Positions 28,360-37,174 of a stretch of DNA of 64,000 nucleotides are shown here, piece after piece. The notes beneath the pieces are model-generated. The model was not told the origin of the DNA. It ran no database searches and saw only the letters and a list, made by a program, of their open reading frames with translations. Location: contig NZ_BOPZ01000016.1 of NCBI RefSeq assembly GCF_018332455.1, positions 5,073-69,072 on the forward strand, in the 5' to 3' direction. How positions within the stretch are numbered: position 1 is the first letter of the stretch; every line of letters starts with the position of its first letter. The position numbers and the translations under genes were made by a program. The stretch is from Clostridium polyendosporum. Its GTDB lineage: Bacteria > Bacillota > Clostridia > Clostridiales > Clostridiaceae.

Positions 28360-28569
28360 TATAATTAAACTTACTAAGCTTATTTAATACTATGTGCTTA
28401 CTTTAAATTCATTATTTTTATTTTCTTATTATACAAAAAGTGATATTATAGATATAAATATGTTTCCTTTTTATGTAATATTTTCATTTTATAAACATAT
28501 TTTTTCATACTAATACATCATGTATAAAGAAGTATTTTAACTCTTTATACATTTATTTGGAGGTACATT

Positions 28570-29718
28570 ATGAAAACGGTATATTTAGATAATTCAACAG
28601 TATCACTACCAAAGGCACCCAACATGAGCGAGCATATAAGTGAATTTTTATCTAGGTTACAAAACAAGGGGAATCCCTTAGAATATATAAATATAACAAA
28701 AAATCTTGTAGAAGAAACAAGAGAACTTGTCTGTAAGTTATTAAAATTTGATAAAAAAGACAATGTTATCTTCACTCAAAACTCAACCTATGCTCTTAAC
28801 ATGATTCTTAAGGGACTACTTAATAAAGGTGATCATGTTATAGTACCTACTTTTGAAACTGATAGTATAATCAAACCTTTAAATAGTTTAATTGGTCAAG
28901 GAATAGATATTTCGAAAGTTCCATGTAATTTAAATGGTCATATAGATACAAATACAATAATTAAACTTATAAATAAGCATACAAAAGCTATTATATTATC
29001 TCATGTTTCTAATGTTTCTGGTACCATTGCACCTATAGAAGAAATCGGACAGATATGTAAAAGGTATAATTTGTATTTCATTATTAATGCATCTCATAGT
29101 TGTGGTGCTATAGACTTTGGATTAGATAAAGTAAATGCAGATGCTGTAGTTTTTAGTGGAAGTAAATATCTTTTAGGATTAGAGGGTATAGGAGGTTTTC
29201 TTATTAAAGATTCACTTTCAGAAAATATAAATCCCCTTATAGACGGTACAAGTCGATTGGAAAATGAATCAGGAAACTCTTCTCTTCCATTTAAACTAGA
29301 GAAGGGGCCATTAAACCCTTTGGGAATTTGCTCGTTAAACTATTCTTTAAAATTTCTTCTAAACGAAGGTGTAGAAAATATCCAAAAGAAAAATTTTGCA
29401 TTAACAGAGCTCTTCATTAATAAAATATCAAACATTGATGGTATAAAAATTATAGGTGAAGAAACTATGGATAGAAGAAGTTCTATAGTATCTATTTGTT
29501 ATAAGGATATTCCTTCTAACAATTTAGAAAAAATTCTTCTAAGAGATTTTTCAATTTACACAAAATCAGGATTCCACTCAAGTATAAATGCTCATAAAGC
29601 TTTTGGTACTTATCCTAATGGTACATTAAGATTCAGCTTCGGATACTTTAACAATGAAGATGATGTAATCTATACAATTGATAGTGTAAACTCAGCTTTA
29701 AAGTATGGAGTGGCATAA
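28570..29718 (+). CDS. Class V aminotransferase (NifS-like, TIGR01977-type) lacking the desulfurase cysteine
   Basis: 382 aa. The PLP lysine is K199 (VVFSGSKYLLG) and the Asp/His region before it is INASHSCGA. It resembles the 'cysteine desulfurase family' of Firmicutes, with the ending SGFHxxxxAHKxFGT..GTLRFSFGYFN. The catalytic cysteine of that loop (HCAPLAH in active members) is Ser here (HSSINAH, S337). It may therefore be a lyase or aminotransferase, not a desulfurase. It has its own GGAGG-preceded ATG and is followed by a dispersed element. Confidence 0.85.
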   Translation: MKTVYLDNSTVSLPKAPNMSEHISEFLSRLQNKGNPLEYINITKNLVEETRELVCKLLKFDKKDNVIFTQNSTYALNMILKGLLNKGDHVIVPTFETDSIIKPLNSLIGQGIDISKVPCNLNGHIDTNTIIKLINKHTKAIILSHVSNVSGTIAPIEEIGQICKRYNLYFIINASHSCGAIDFGLDKVNADAVVFSGSKYLLGLEGIGGFLIKDSLSENINPLIDGTSRLENESGNSSLPFKLEKGPLNPLGICSLNYSLKFLLNEGVENIQKKNFALTELFINKISNIDGIKIIGEETMDRRSSIVSICYKDIPSNNLEKILLRDFSIYTKSGFHSSINAHKAFGTYPNGTLRFSFGYFNNEDDVIYTIDSVNSALKYGVA

Positions 29719-29786
29719 AACTAACCAAGCATCAACTTGACTTAATTGTTAGCTAGATTTCATTTAGTGAAATGGCAGCAAATAAA
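29719..29786 (+). repeat. Dispersed element copy after the class V aminotransferase
   Basis: Begins directly after the stop codon at 29718. ACCAAGCATCAACTTGACTT, linker TTAGCTAGATTT, second palindrome TTCATTTAGTGAAA, tail ATGGCAGCAAATAAAGG. It runs straight into a terminator stem. Confidence 0.85.
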
Positions 29787-29814
29787 GGAGGTAGTACAAG
29801 TATCACCTCCTTTA
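29783..29814. terminator. Bidirectional terminator, aminotransferase / tadA
   Basis: TAAAGGAGGT / ACCTCCTTTA perfect stem between converging genes. It overlaps the tadA stop codon and the tail of the dispersed element. Confidence 0.8.
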
Positions 29815-30249
29815 TTCCCTCATTTTCTTAAAAAAATCTGTTAATATTTCGCTACATCTTTTGTCATAACACCAAATTACATCTCCAAAATAACTAAGAT
29901 TTCTATTTTGTATTAGATTAACTACTGACCCACAAGCTCCTCCATTAGGATCAAAAGTTCCAATATATATCTTAGATAACCTACTCTGAATAATAGCTCC
30001 TGCACACATAGGACATGGTTCAAGAGTTACATACATCTCACAACCATTAAGTCTCCATGTACCTAACTGTTTAGCTGCATTTTCTATAGCTATGATTTCT
30101 GCATGAGCTAAAGGTGATTGAAGAGTTTCTCTCAAGTTATGTCCTTTACCTATAATTTCTCCATCTTTTACTACAACTGCACCAACTGGTACTTCTTTTA
30201 GATTTTTTGCAATTTTAGCTTCTTCTAAAGCTATATCCATAAAGTTCAC
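29812..30249 (-). CDS. tadA: tRNA adenosine(34) deaminase
   Basis: Makes inosine at the wobble base of tRNA-Arg(ACG), which is itself encoded at 44072. The zinc and proton-relay motifs are HAEIIAI (H49, E51) and PCPMCAG (C79, C82). The start is placed at GTG 30249, which has GGAG 7 bases upstream. An in-frame ATG at 30264 forms part of that ribosome site. The resulting 145-aa length fits the family. Confidence 0.95.
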   Translation of the reverse strand: MNFMDIALEEAKIAKNLKEVPVGAVVVKDGEIIGKGHNLRETLQSPLAHAEIIAIENAAKQLGTWRLNGCEMYVTLEPCPMCAGAIIQSRLSKIYIGTFDPNGGACGSVVNLIQNRNLSYFGDVIWCYDKRCSEILTDFFKKMRE

Positions 30250-30277
30250 ACTAATCAACTCCATAAGTATATTTACA

Positions 30278-30316
30278 AATAAAGCTGAGTAGGCTTAATG
30301 CCTGCTCAGCTTTATT
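30278..30316 (-). terminator. Terminator of the CNNM/CBS gene
   Basis: AATAAAGCTGAGTAGGC / GCCTGCTCAGCTTTATT long stem with one mismatch. It overlaps the stop codon at 30315. Confidence 0.8.
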
Positions 30317-31571
30317 AGGTAAAAATCCTAACCTTCTTAATTCTATTTTTATCAATTTCCTCAACAATAAACTTCATATTCTCATAATGAACTTCTTCAT
30401 TCATTTCAGGCATTCTTCCAAGCTGACCAATAACAAAACCGCCTACAGAATCAAACTCTTCAGATTCCATATTAACTCCAATAAGGTCACTTATATCATG
30501 AAGTCTAGCACTTCCATCAACTACATATTCATCTTCTTTAATAACTTCTATTTCCTTATCACTTTCATCATCATATTCATCTTCAATTTCGCCTACTATT
30601 TCTTCAACTAAATCCTCTATAGTAACTATACCTACAGTTCCACCATATTCATCTAAAACTACAGCTATATGGTTTCTAGTTTTCTTCATTTCTCTAAAGA
30701 GTTCGGTGATTTTCTTAAACTCAAAAGTATAAAATGGATCTCTCATATAGTTTTTAACACTGAACTCTGAATTATCCCGATCTACTAAAATTAAATCTTT
30801 AACATTTAATATACCTACAATATCATCAATAGTTTCATTATAAACAGGAATTCTTGAAAACTGTTCTGTTTTTATAACTTTAATTATTTCTTCATAGGAT
30901 ACTTCTGTATCTACTGCTATAATATTAACTCTTTGGACCATTACATCCTTAACTAGAAGATCTCCAAATTCAAAAACATTAAATATCATTTCTTTTTCCT
31001 CAACCTCTAGTACCCCTTCTTCTTCACTTACACCTACCATGGTCTTAAGTTCTTCTTGAGTTATAAAAGGTTGACTTCTATCTACATCTCCACCCAAAAG
31101 TTTTATAAATAATGCAGAAATCTGACTAAATATCCATACAAAAGGTTTTAATATAATTACAATAAAACTTATAGGCTTTATTACTCTAAGAGCCACTGCT
31201 TCTGATTTCTGCTTTGCCAAAGATTTCGGAGTAATTTCTCCAAATATTAAAACCAATACAGTCATTATACCAGTTGCAATAGCAACTCCGGATTCTCCTA
31301 CAATCTTATAAGCAACAGAAGTTGCTAGAGCTGACGCACCTATATTTACAACATTGTTTCCAATTAAAATACTACCTAAAAGTCTATTAGGATCTTCTGT
31401 TAGCCTTTGTATAAGTTTTGCCCCTCTTATACTCTCTTCAACTAAATGCCTTATTGTTATTTTACTTAAGGACATCAACGCAGTCTCAGCTGCTGAAAAG
31501 AAAGCTGAAAGAAATAACAAAAATACAAGAACCACTAACTCCCAAGTAAAGCTAGAGTCCAAAAACACCAC
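30315..31571 (-). CDS. CNNM/CBS-domain membrane protein (hemolysin C / MpfA-like)
   Basis: 418 aa. The N-terminal CNNM (DUF21) domain with four segments spans about 1-190 ([39 protein letters not shown]). A CBS pair covers about 205-330 ([54 protein letters not shown]). A CorC/HlyC domain closes the protein. Bacterial relatives export Mg2+. The older name 'hemolysin' reflects history, not function. Confidence 0.93.
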   Translation of the reverse strand: MVFLDSSFTWELVVLVFLLFLSAFFSAAETALMSLSKITIRHLVEESIRGAKLIQRLTEDPNRLLGSILIGNNVVNIGASALATSVAYKIVGESGVAIATGIMTVLVLIFGEITPKSLAKQKSEAVALRVIKPISFIVIILKPFVWIFSQISALFIKLLGGDVDRSQPFITQEELKTMVGVSEEEGVLEVEEKEMIFNVFEFGDLLVKDVMVQRVNIIAVDTEVSYEEIIKVIKTEQFSRIPVYNETIDDIVGILNVKDLILVDRDNSEFSVKNYMRDPFYTFEFKKITELFREMKKTRNHIAVVLDEYGGTVGIVTIEDLVEEIVGEIEDEYDDESDKEIEVIKEDEYVVDGSARLHDISDLIGVNMESEEFDSVGGFVIGQLGRMPEMNEEVHYENMKFIVEEIDKNRIKKVRIFT

Positions 31572-31659
31572 ACTCCTATACTTATAAAAAATTCCAGTTT
31601 ATTTTATTATATCATATATATAGATTTATTATTAAAGCTTAATTATTAAAAAACAAAAT

Positions 31660-31694
31660 AAACCTCTGTAAATATTTTATATTTACAGAGGTTT
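31660..31694 (-). terminator. tRNA-Arg(CCT) terminator
   Basis: AAACCTCTGTAAATAT / ATATTTACAGAGGTTT stem immediately after the tRNA, then TATTTTG. Confidence 0.85.
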
Positions 31695-31768
31695 GGTATC
31701 CCCAGTAGGAATCGAACCTACATTTGTCCCTTAGGAGGGGACTGTTCTATCCATTGAACTATGAGGAC
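31694..31768 (-). tRNA. tRNA-Arg(CCT)
   Basis: Acceptor GTCCTCA / TGGGGAT (with wobble pairs), anticodon loop CTCCTAA (anticodon CCT), T-loop TTCGATT and encoded CCA. It reads AGG. Confidence 0.96.
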
Positions 31769-31791
31769 TCAGTATTCTTCCTAATGATATT

Positions 31792-31820
31792 ATTTTAATA
31801 TTTAAAGAATGTACTGTCAA
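31792..31820 (-). promoter_or_regulatory. Promoter of tRNA-Arg(CCT)
   Basis: TTGACA (31815-31820), 17-base spacer and TAAAAT (31792-31797) on the minus strand, starting about 17 bases before the tRNA. Confidence 0.75.
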
Positions 31821-31873
31821 CATTATTCTTTTAACCACTCTAACTATAATACTATAAGGCTTTCTATTCTATC

Positions 31874-32707
31874 TTATAAAAGTTTACTTAAAAACCCTTC
31901 AAAAACAATTCCTTCTCTTGAATCAGAATTTAATCTTATAGTTTCTTTTATTACCATCTCAATAAATTTACATCCATTATTTATACTCTCTAAAAGAGGT
32001 TCCCCCCTTAAGATACTTCCAATCAGTACACTTGTAAAAGCATCTCCAGTTCCAGGAAACGACTTTGGTATATATTTTCTAGGCATTACAAATATGCTAC
32101 CTGCTATTTTATCATAACCCACTACATAAATTGTTCCTTCATTAATTACTGCACTGGTTATTATTACTTGGGAAGGACCCAAGTCACTTAACTCTTTGCA
32201 CCATAAAACAACCTCTTCTATATTCATATCACCTTTTACTCTCTTATCAAGTAGGAAGGCCGCTTCTGTAATATTAGGAGTTATGATGTCCGCAGCTTTT
32301 ATAAGGTCTTTCATTTTTGAAATCATTTCATTATTCATGCCCTTATATAGCGATCCATTATCCCCTAACACTGGATCTATAACCACTATAGTATCCTTTG
32401 TTTTAAACTCATTAATAAAATCATGAACAAGAATTCCTTGCTCCAAGGACGATAAATATCCACTATATATACAATCAAATTTAATAGATAGGCTTTTCCA
32501 ATGATTCATATACTTAGGTATAAACTTTGTTAAATCACATATAGCTGGAACTCCAAAGCCTCCAGTATGACTAGATAATACAGCAGTAGGAATAGGACAA
32601 ACTTGAGTACCCATTACAGAAAGTATAGGTATTATTGAAGTTAATGCTGCTCTTCCATACCCACAAAGATCATTTATTACTGCTACCTTTTTAACTATAG
32701 TTGACAT
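31874..32707 (-). CDS. Pyridoxamine/pyridoxal kinase
   Basis: 277 aa, PfkB/ribokinase superfamily. It has INDLCGYGRAALT near the start and PTAVLSSHTGGFG, which match the PdxY/PdxK group. DPVLGDNGSLY is followed by ITPNITEAAFLL, and the anion-hole motif GTGDAFTSV lies near residue 226 with the catalytic Asp. It phosphorylates B6 vitamers to supply PLP for enzymes such as the two class V aminotransferases here. ThiD-like pyrimidine kinase activity is the less likely alternative. Confidence 0.88.
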   Translation of the reverse strand: MSTIVKKVAVINDLCGYGRAALTSIIPILSVMGTQVCPIPTAVLSSHTGGFGVPAICDLTKFIPKYMNHWKSLSIKFDCIYSGYLSSLEQGILVHDFINEFKTKDTIVVIDPVLGDNGSLYKGMNNEMISKMKDLIKAADIITPNITEAAFLLDKRVKGDMNIEEVVLWCKELSDLGPSQVIITSAVINEGTIYVVGYDKIAGSIFVMPRKYIPKSFPGTGDAFTSVLIGSILRGEPLLESINNGCKFIEMVIKETIRLNSDSREGIVFEGFLSKLL

Positions 32708-33012
32708 ATTATATCTCCTTTTTGCACCTTGTGATTATTTATAGATAAACAAGTTTATAATTTATTTGTGAACCTTACACCACTAAAGTGGCGTGATTCT
32801 TAGATAATGTCTTCTAATCAATCAGTTCACTTTTTGAAAATTATAACATATATTTTAAAATTAAAGATAAATGTAATTAAATTTTAAGTAATACTTTCCT
32901 TGAATTATAAATAATAACTTCCTACCTTTTAATTAAAAACTCCAGTATAATCATTAAAAAAGTAATAAAATTGTGATAAAATTAATTATAAAACATAAAA
33001 AGTGAGGAAACC
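32708..33012. other. Intergenic region with second repeat family
   Basis: Divergent region between the pyridoxamine kinase gene and psd. It holds copy B of the second repeat family and AT-rich DNA, with presumed promoters on both sides. Confidence 0.5.
32771..32820 (+). repeat. Second repeat family, copy B
   Basis: 32771-32799 matches 12551-12579 at 28 of 29 bases. A CACCACTAAAGTGG hairpin is followed by GTGATTC, then a TTAGATAATGTCTTCTAA hairpin. The second hairpin differs from copy A in sequence but pairs in both. Confidence 0.75.
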
Positions 33013-33903
33013 ATGATCAAGATATATAATAGAAAAACAAAGCAATATGAAGTAGAGCAAGTAGCAGGCTTAAGTTACCTTAAGTGGTGCTATGAATCAC
33101 CAATAGGTAAGAGTATTACGGAACTTCTTATAAAGAAAAAACTTTTTTCAAAACTTTATGGCTCATTCTGTGACTCATCCACAAGCAAAAAGAAGATAAG
33201 ACCCTTTATTGAAGAGTTTAATATAGATATGTCTTTAGCAAATATGAAATTGGAGGAGTTTAGAAATTTTAATGACTTCTTCGCTAGAACATTGAATGCT
33301 TTTGCAAGACCAATAGCACAAGATAGAGATATACTTATTTCTCCTGGAGATGGAAGGCTTTCTGCTTTTGAAAATATAGATTTAGATAAACTTGTTCAAA
33401 TCAAAGGACTCACGTATTCCTTAAAAGAGTTAATATGTGATGATAAGGTTGCTAAAGAATATGACGGTGGAGTATGTCTGATACTTAGACTATGTCCCAC
33501 TGACTATCATCGTTTCCATTTTGTCGATGATGGTATATGCGGAGAAACAAAAAATATAAAAGGCAAATATTACTCAGTAAATCCTATTGCACTTGAAAGA
33601 GTACCTAAGCTTTTCTGCCAAAACAAAAGAGAATGGTGTATATTCAAGTCTGAAAACTTTGGAGATATAATACACATAGAAGTAGGTGCTACCTGTGTCG
33701 GTACCATAATACAGAGTTATACTCCAAATGTAAAAGTTAAGAAAGGCTATGAAAAGGGGTACTTTAAATTTGGTGGGTCTACAACAATACTTTTCTTTAA
33801 AAAAGATACTGTAAAAATTGATGAAGAGATAGTTCATCAAACTTCTCTTGGATATGAAACTAAAGTACTTATGGGAGAAGCAATAGGTAATAAATTTAAG
33901 TAG
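33013..33903 (+). CDS. psd: Phosphatidylserine decarboxylase proenzyme
   Basis: Makes phosphatidylethanolamine at the membrane. The 296-aa proenzyme has FNDFFAR near residue 86, the PGDGRLS region (D113), the YHRFH motif at 165-169 and the self-cleavage/pyruvoyl motif GGST at 254-257 (S256 becomes the pyruvoyl group). GTGAGG precedes the ATG. No phosphatidylserine synthase (pssA) is adjacent. A dispersed element follows the stop. Confidence 0.95.
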   Translation: MIKIYNRKTKQYEVEQVAGLSYLKWCYESPIGKSITELLIKKKLFSKLYGSFCDSSTSKKKIRPFIEEFNIDMSLANMKLEEFRNFNDFFARTLNAFARPIAQDRDILISPGDGRLSAFENIDLDKLVQIKGLTYSLKELICDDKVAKEYDGGVCLILRLCPTDYHRFHFVDDGICGETKNIKGKYYSVNPIALERVPKLFCQNKREWCIFKSENFGDIIHIEVGATCVGTIIQSYTPNVKVKKGYEKGYFKFGGSTTILFFKKDTVKIDEEIVHQTSLGYETKVLMGEAIGNKFK

Positions 33904-33909
33904 TCAAAA

Positions 33910-33980
33910 TAAAATTTAAAATGTATTAAGCCTATTACTATTAGCTAGATTTCATCTTATGAAATCTAGCTAATAAACTT
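33910..33980 (+). repeat. Dispersed element copy after psd
   Basis: Starts a few bases after the psd stop. It has the linker TTAGCTAGATTT, the second palindrome TTCATCTTATGAAA and the tail TCTAGCTAATAAAC. Here the second palindrome extends outward (GCTAGATTTC / GAAATCTAGC). Confidence 0.75.
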
Positions 33981-34042
33981 ACGTTAGGAAATATCACTAA
34001 TAATAATATACTGACCTTACTTTATCATCCTGGTTTAACTTT

Positions 34043-34420
34043 TTATCTTCTTTTAGTACCACAAAAAGGGCAATACACATAGTTATCATCTAAACTTTTC
34101 CCACAGTTATTACATGTAACACTTACTTGATAACCATTGTTATTATATTGATTAATATCCCAATAAGTTATAGCCCCCTCTTGTCCACTCTCTTCTTTAA
34201 TAGCCTTTTCTATCTTTATATCATAAATCATTCCACACTTCTTACAAAAAGCAAAATATTTAGTATTCCACTTAATAATAGGAATGAAAAAAAGATGAAA
34301 GAAGGAATACTCCTTATATAGTTCTAACCCTTCACAATTACAGCCTTTACATTGAATTTGTTTTAAAGGTTTTATTTTTTTCTGCTTTCTATCTATACCA
34401 AATATCCCTATAAAAAACAT
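34043..34420 (-). CDS. Zinc-ribbon protein
   Basis: 125 aa with three Cys pairs that look like two zinc ribbons: CKGCNCEG / FCKKCG in the N-terminal half and CNNCGKS / CPFCGTKRR at the C-terminus. A short hydrophobic stretch (FFHLFFIPIIKW) lies between them. Its function is not known. AGGGAG precedes the ATG. The downstream region converges with psd. Confidence 0.8.
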   Translation of the reverse strand: MFFIGIFGIDRKQKKIKPLKQIQCKGCNCEGLELYKEYSFFHLFFIPIIKWNTKYFAFCKKCGMIYDIKIEKAIKEESGQEGAITYWDINQYNNNGYQVSVTCNNCGKSLDDNYVYCPFCGTKRR

Positions 34421-34459
34421 CGTCTTTCTCCCTCTCTATAAATCTTAGTATAATTATAA

Positions 34460-34499
34460 AAAACTTCTACAAATAAAGCTATGCTTAAGTAGAAGTTTT
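34460..34499 (-). terminator. Terminator of the CARF-nuclease gene
   Basis: AAAACTTCTAC / GTAGAAGTTTT perfect stem then TTTTTTATAATT on the minus strand. Confidence 0.85.
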
Positions 34500-34504
34500 C
34501 TTCA

Positions 34505-35659
34505 TTACATATATTTACGAGTTATTATTTTCTTTAATTTATCTTTAAACTCTTTTCTGTCACCGTTAAATAAAACTATCCATATATTCATTTCTCTTGC
34601 CCTATCAAGCACTGATGATTTTATAGGAGGTTTTGTAGCTACTAAAATCTTTATTACACTTTCTCCACCTAATTGATTTCCATACACATTAAGTTCATTT
34701 AATGCTACTTCATCATACTTTGCACTATCTTTACATGATATACAAATAAGTACTGAATCCTTTACTGCCACTACATCTAATTCATTCCTAACTCTTCTTT
34801 TATCATCATTCCACAGAAACAGTACCCCACTTTTCACATCATCTACAGCTTCAATTTCTTCAACTACCCTCTTAGTAAATACTTCAAGCCATGACCCACT
34901 TTTAAAAATAAAGCTCTTCATATATAAATTTAAAAAACGAATTTTTATAAAATTATCTTCTTTCCAATATTTTATTTGATCATAATTACTAAGCATATTT
35001 AAAATTTTATAATAAATATCGGTTTCTTGCTTATTAAGGCAACTCATATTTATTTTTATCATAGATGGGTTGCTTTGATCATGTATAAAAATTCTATTAT
35101 CATAAATTCTGTACTTATACTTTTCCCAAAGAGAAATATTTTTAGCAATCATATTAGTAAACTCTTCTACTGCCTTCTTGCTACATTCCTCCGTAGAATC
35201 AACTACTATTGCACCACCTATACTCTCTATCACATCATCTACATCTAAGTTCAGAAAATCATCTTGCATTACTTCAATATTCTTATCATTAAATGTTATC
35301 AATTTTTCTTGTTCAATATCTAAATATATTACTTTAATCCCATTCTTACGAGCAAAGTATTCAATGATCAAGCATATAAACTTCTTTCCACCTGTTAAAT
35401 TAATAATTGTATTTTTATTACTGTAACTTTTTATTATATCTTCAACTTTAGAAAAATCATTATGATTTATTTTCTTCGGAATAAATGTTGTAAAAGGAAA
35501 TTTATTAAGATAATATTCACTTAACTTCTCTACTTGATCTTCTATATTACAATTTTCTAAATATATAAAAATAACCTCTTTAGGCTTATACTTTGCTGTA
35601 GCAAGAATACTTCCCTCATTATGATCATCTAGTATATTTATTAATACATCACAACTCAT
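34505..35659 (-). CDS. DUF1887 family CARF-nuclease (Can2/Card1-like), stand-alone
   Basis: 384 aa. The N-terminal CARF (Rossmann-like) domain carries NLTGGKKF at 87-94, matching the nucleotide-binding xxTGGTK motif of CARF proteins. A central linker leads to a C-terminal restriction-endonuclease-like domain: GSWLEVF (E259), then NELDVVAV (D295) and ISCKDS (K310). The residue two before the lysine is Ser. In type III CRISPR systems such proteins are nucleases switched on by cyclic tetra-adenylate. No cas genes or repeats lie within the window, so the activating signal here is unknown. The next genes are small and unrelated. Confidence 0.88.
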   Translation of the reverse strand: MSCDVLINILDDHNEGSILATAKYKPKEVIFIYLENCNIEDQVEKLSEYYLNKFPFTTFIPKKINHNDFSKVEDIIKSYSNKNTIINLTGGKKFICLIIEYFARKNGIKVIYLDIEQEKLITFNDKNIEVMQDDFLNLDVDDVIESIGGAIVVDSTEECSKKAVEEFTNMIAKNISLWEKYKYRIYDNRIFIHDQSNPSMIKINMSCLNKQETDIYYKILNMLSNYDQIKYWKEDNFIKIRFLNLYMKSFIFKSGSWLEVFTKRVVEEIEAVDDVKSGVLFLWNDDKRRVRNELDVVAVKDSVLICISCKDSAKYDEVALNELNVYGNQLGGESVIKILVATKPPIKSSVLDRAREMNIWIVLFNGDRKEFKDKLKKIITRKYM

Positions 35660-35840
35660 AATACCATCCTTATTGTATTTTTTATTATCTTTCCCTGATA
35701 ATTAAAGGTTAATCCATTATTTTCATAAATACACAAATTATAATCTGTAAATATTATATAAATAAAGTTTGGTAAAATAGATTTTTCAATTATGTAAATA
35801 ATAACTTTATACTTTAATGTAAAGGAGGGTTAATTATAAT

Positions 35841-36083
35841 ATGGCAACTGCTACTAATATTATGACCTTTAGAGATGAACAAGGAAACAAAATAGACTAT
35901 GAAATTTTAGATCAAGTATTAATCAATAAAACAGAATATGTATTAATGTCACCTGTTAAAGACTCTTCTCAAGTAGAGATTTACAAAATCAATTTTGATA
36001 AAAATTGGAATGAGTCACTGGAAGTAATAGAAGGTGAAAAAGAAATTAATATGGTAAAGCAACTTTCTAAGGTAAAATTCTAG
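35841..36083 (+). CDS. DUF1292 family protein
   Basis: 80 aa, acidic, with the family pattern IMTFRDEQGNKIDYEILDQV and then EYVLMSPVKD. AAAGGAGGG lies before the ATG. The function is unknown. These proteins are common in clostridia and bacilli, often near alaS-ruvX genes, but this copy is separate. A terminator follows. Confidence 0.88.
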   Translation: MATATNIMTFRDEQGNKIDYEILDQVLINKTEYVLMSPVKDSSQVEIYKINFDKNWNESLEVIEGEKEINMVKQLSKVKF

Positions 36084-36393
36084 ATTTAATCAATTTATAG
36101 CATCATAAAAAACTAGTATAAAAAAGTTTATATACTAGTTTTTTTGTTTCATTATAACTATCATAAATAAATTTTTACTTAACTTCTATTATTATTATAA
36201 ATCTACCATTGAAAACAATATAACATCTAATCCTATATTAATCATCTATTATATAAGTATCTTAATTTATAACCTAAGAAATATATACTATAAATTGAAA
36301 AATGTTTATCTGTATTTGATAAAGAAATGGAGAAACTATAAACGTACTGAATACGATCAGTATAATTTATATATTTGAAAAGGAGAAATAACT
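36084..36393. other. AT-rich leader of the SASP-like gene
   Basis: Holds the DUF1292 terminator and the promoter region of the repeat-protein gene. An ACTGA..TCAGT inverted repeat (about 36345-36361) sits just before its ribosome site. I could not identify a sigma-G or sigma-F promoter with confidence. Confidence 0.45.
36110..36143 (+). terminator. DUF1292 gene terminator
   Basis: AAACTAGTATA / TATACTAGTTT stem and T-run. Confidence 0.85.
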
Positions 36394-36654
36394 ATGGATA
36401 AACAATACTTACAAGAAACAAAGCAGTTAAATGCTCAATCAAGAGCAGGTCAAGGAACAAGCAGTACTTCAAATGCTGGTATGACTAGTTCTCAAGCTAC
36501 AATAGCAGAAACAAAACAGTTAAATGCTCAATCAGCAGCAAATAAAGGAACAAGTGCTACTTCAAATGCTGGTATGACTAGTAGTACTAATGCTGCTGAC
36601 TTACAAGAAGCTAAACAATTAAATGCTCAATCAAGAACTACTGGAATGCAATAA
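36394..36654 (+). CDS. Repeat protein resembling gamma-type small acid-soluble spore protein
   Basis: 86 aa made of two and a half near-identical repeats, beginning ETKQLNAQSRAGQGTSSTSN, ETKQLNAQSAANKGTSATSN and EAKQLNAQSRTTGMQ. The first two end in AGMTSS. It is rich in Gln, Asn, Ser, Thr and Ala, with no Cys or Trp. This matches the layout of Bacillus SspE (repeats of QVRKQNQQSAAGQG). The GPR protease site (TEFASE-like) is not obvious. AAAGGAG precedes the ATG. I infer a spore storage protein. Gamma SASPs are generally described from Bacillales, so the assignment deserves checking. Confidence 0.65.
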   Translation: MDKQYLQETKQLNAQSRAGQGTSSTSNAGMTSSQATIAETKQLNAQSAANKGTSATSNAGMTSSTNAADLQEAKQLNAQSRTTGMQ

Positions 36655-36748
36655 TGGCCATACTTCCAACTGAAGGAAGTTAGATAGTTATGTATCAGTA
36701 GAAAGAAAAGATGTATTTTAAACAAATCTAAATTTACTTTTATTATCT

Positions 36749-36776
36749 GAAAACCCCTTAACATGTAAGGGGTTTT
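36749..36776 (+). terminator. Terminator of the SASP-like gene
   Basis: GAAAACCCCTTA / TAAGGGGTTTTC perfect stem, then CTTTT. Confidence 0.9.
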
Positions 36777-36875
36777 CCTTTTATCAAACATATATTTACC
36801 TTATGTTTCTTTAATTGAATTGCTATTTAAGGGCTTTGAAAATGTTCTAAATTGGTTATAGAGGAGGTTCATTTT

Positions 36876-37064
36876 ATGACAGCGAACGCAAGAATAAGGG
36901 ATAATAAAAAAGATAAACTTTCTGCAGGACCTTCTACTACAGATTCTTTAGGTACATCCACTTCATCTAACCTAACTATAGAATCTGCTGGTTCACTAGA
37001 TAACCCTCATGAAATGCTTCCTGATTCTAATCCTAACACAAAAAATAAATATAACGTCCCTTAG
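36876..37064 (+). CDS. Small disordered hydrophilic protein, possibly spore-related
   Basis: 62 aa from the ATG at 36876, which has GAGGAGG 9 bases upstream. An earlier in-frame ATG (36852) would overlap that site. It is Ser/Thr/Asn/Pro-rich (PSTTDSLGTSTSSNLTIESA), ends in a basic and polar tail, and has no Cys. It follows the SASP-like gene after a terminator and has its own terminator. I do not recognise the family. A spore role is only a guess from the neighbour and composition. Confidence 0.65.
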   Translation: MTANARIRDNKKDKLSAGPSTTDSLGTSTSSNLTIESAGSLDNPHEMLPDSNPNTKNKYNVP

Positions 37065-37103
37065 TATATACTATTACTCAATTTATCTATTAAATTATTA
37101 AAA

Positions 37104-37144
37104 AAATAAATCCTTATAATCATTAACGTTATAAGGATTTATTT
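37104..37144. terminator. Bidirectional terminator between converging small genes
   Basis: AAATAAATCCTTATAA / TTATAAGGATTTATTT perfect 16-bp stem. Confidence 0.85.
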
Positions 37145-37174
37145 TAGTATACTTACCTATAATGAAAAACCTTT

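Noticed and set aside
34020-35840. CRISPR array or cas genes near the CARF-nuclease
   Set aside because: No regularly spaced direct repeats or cas motifs are visible anywhere in the window.
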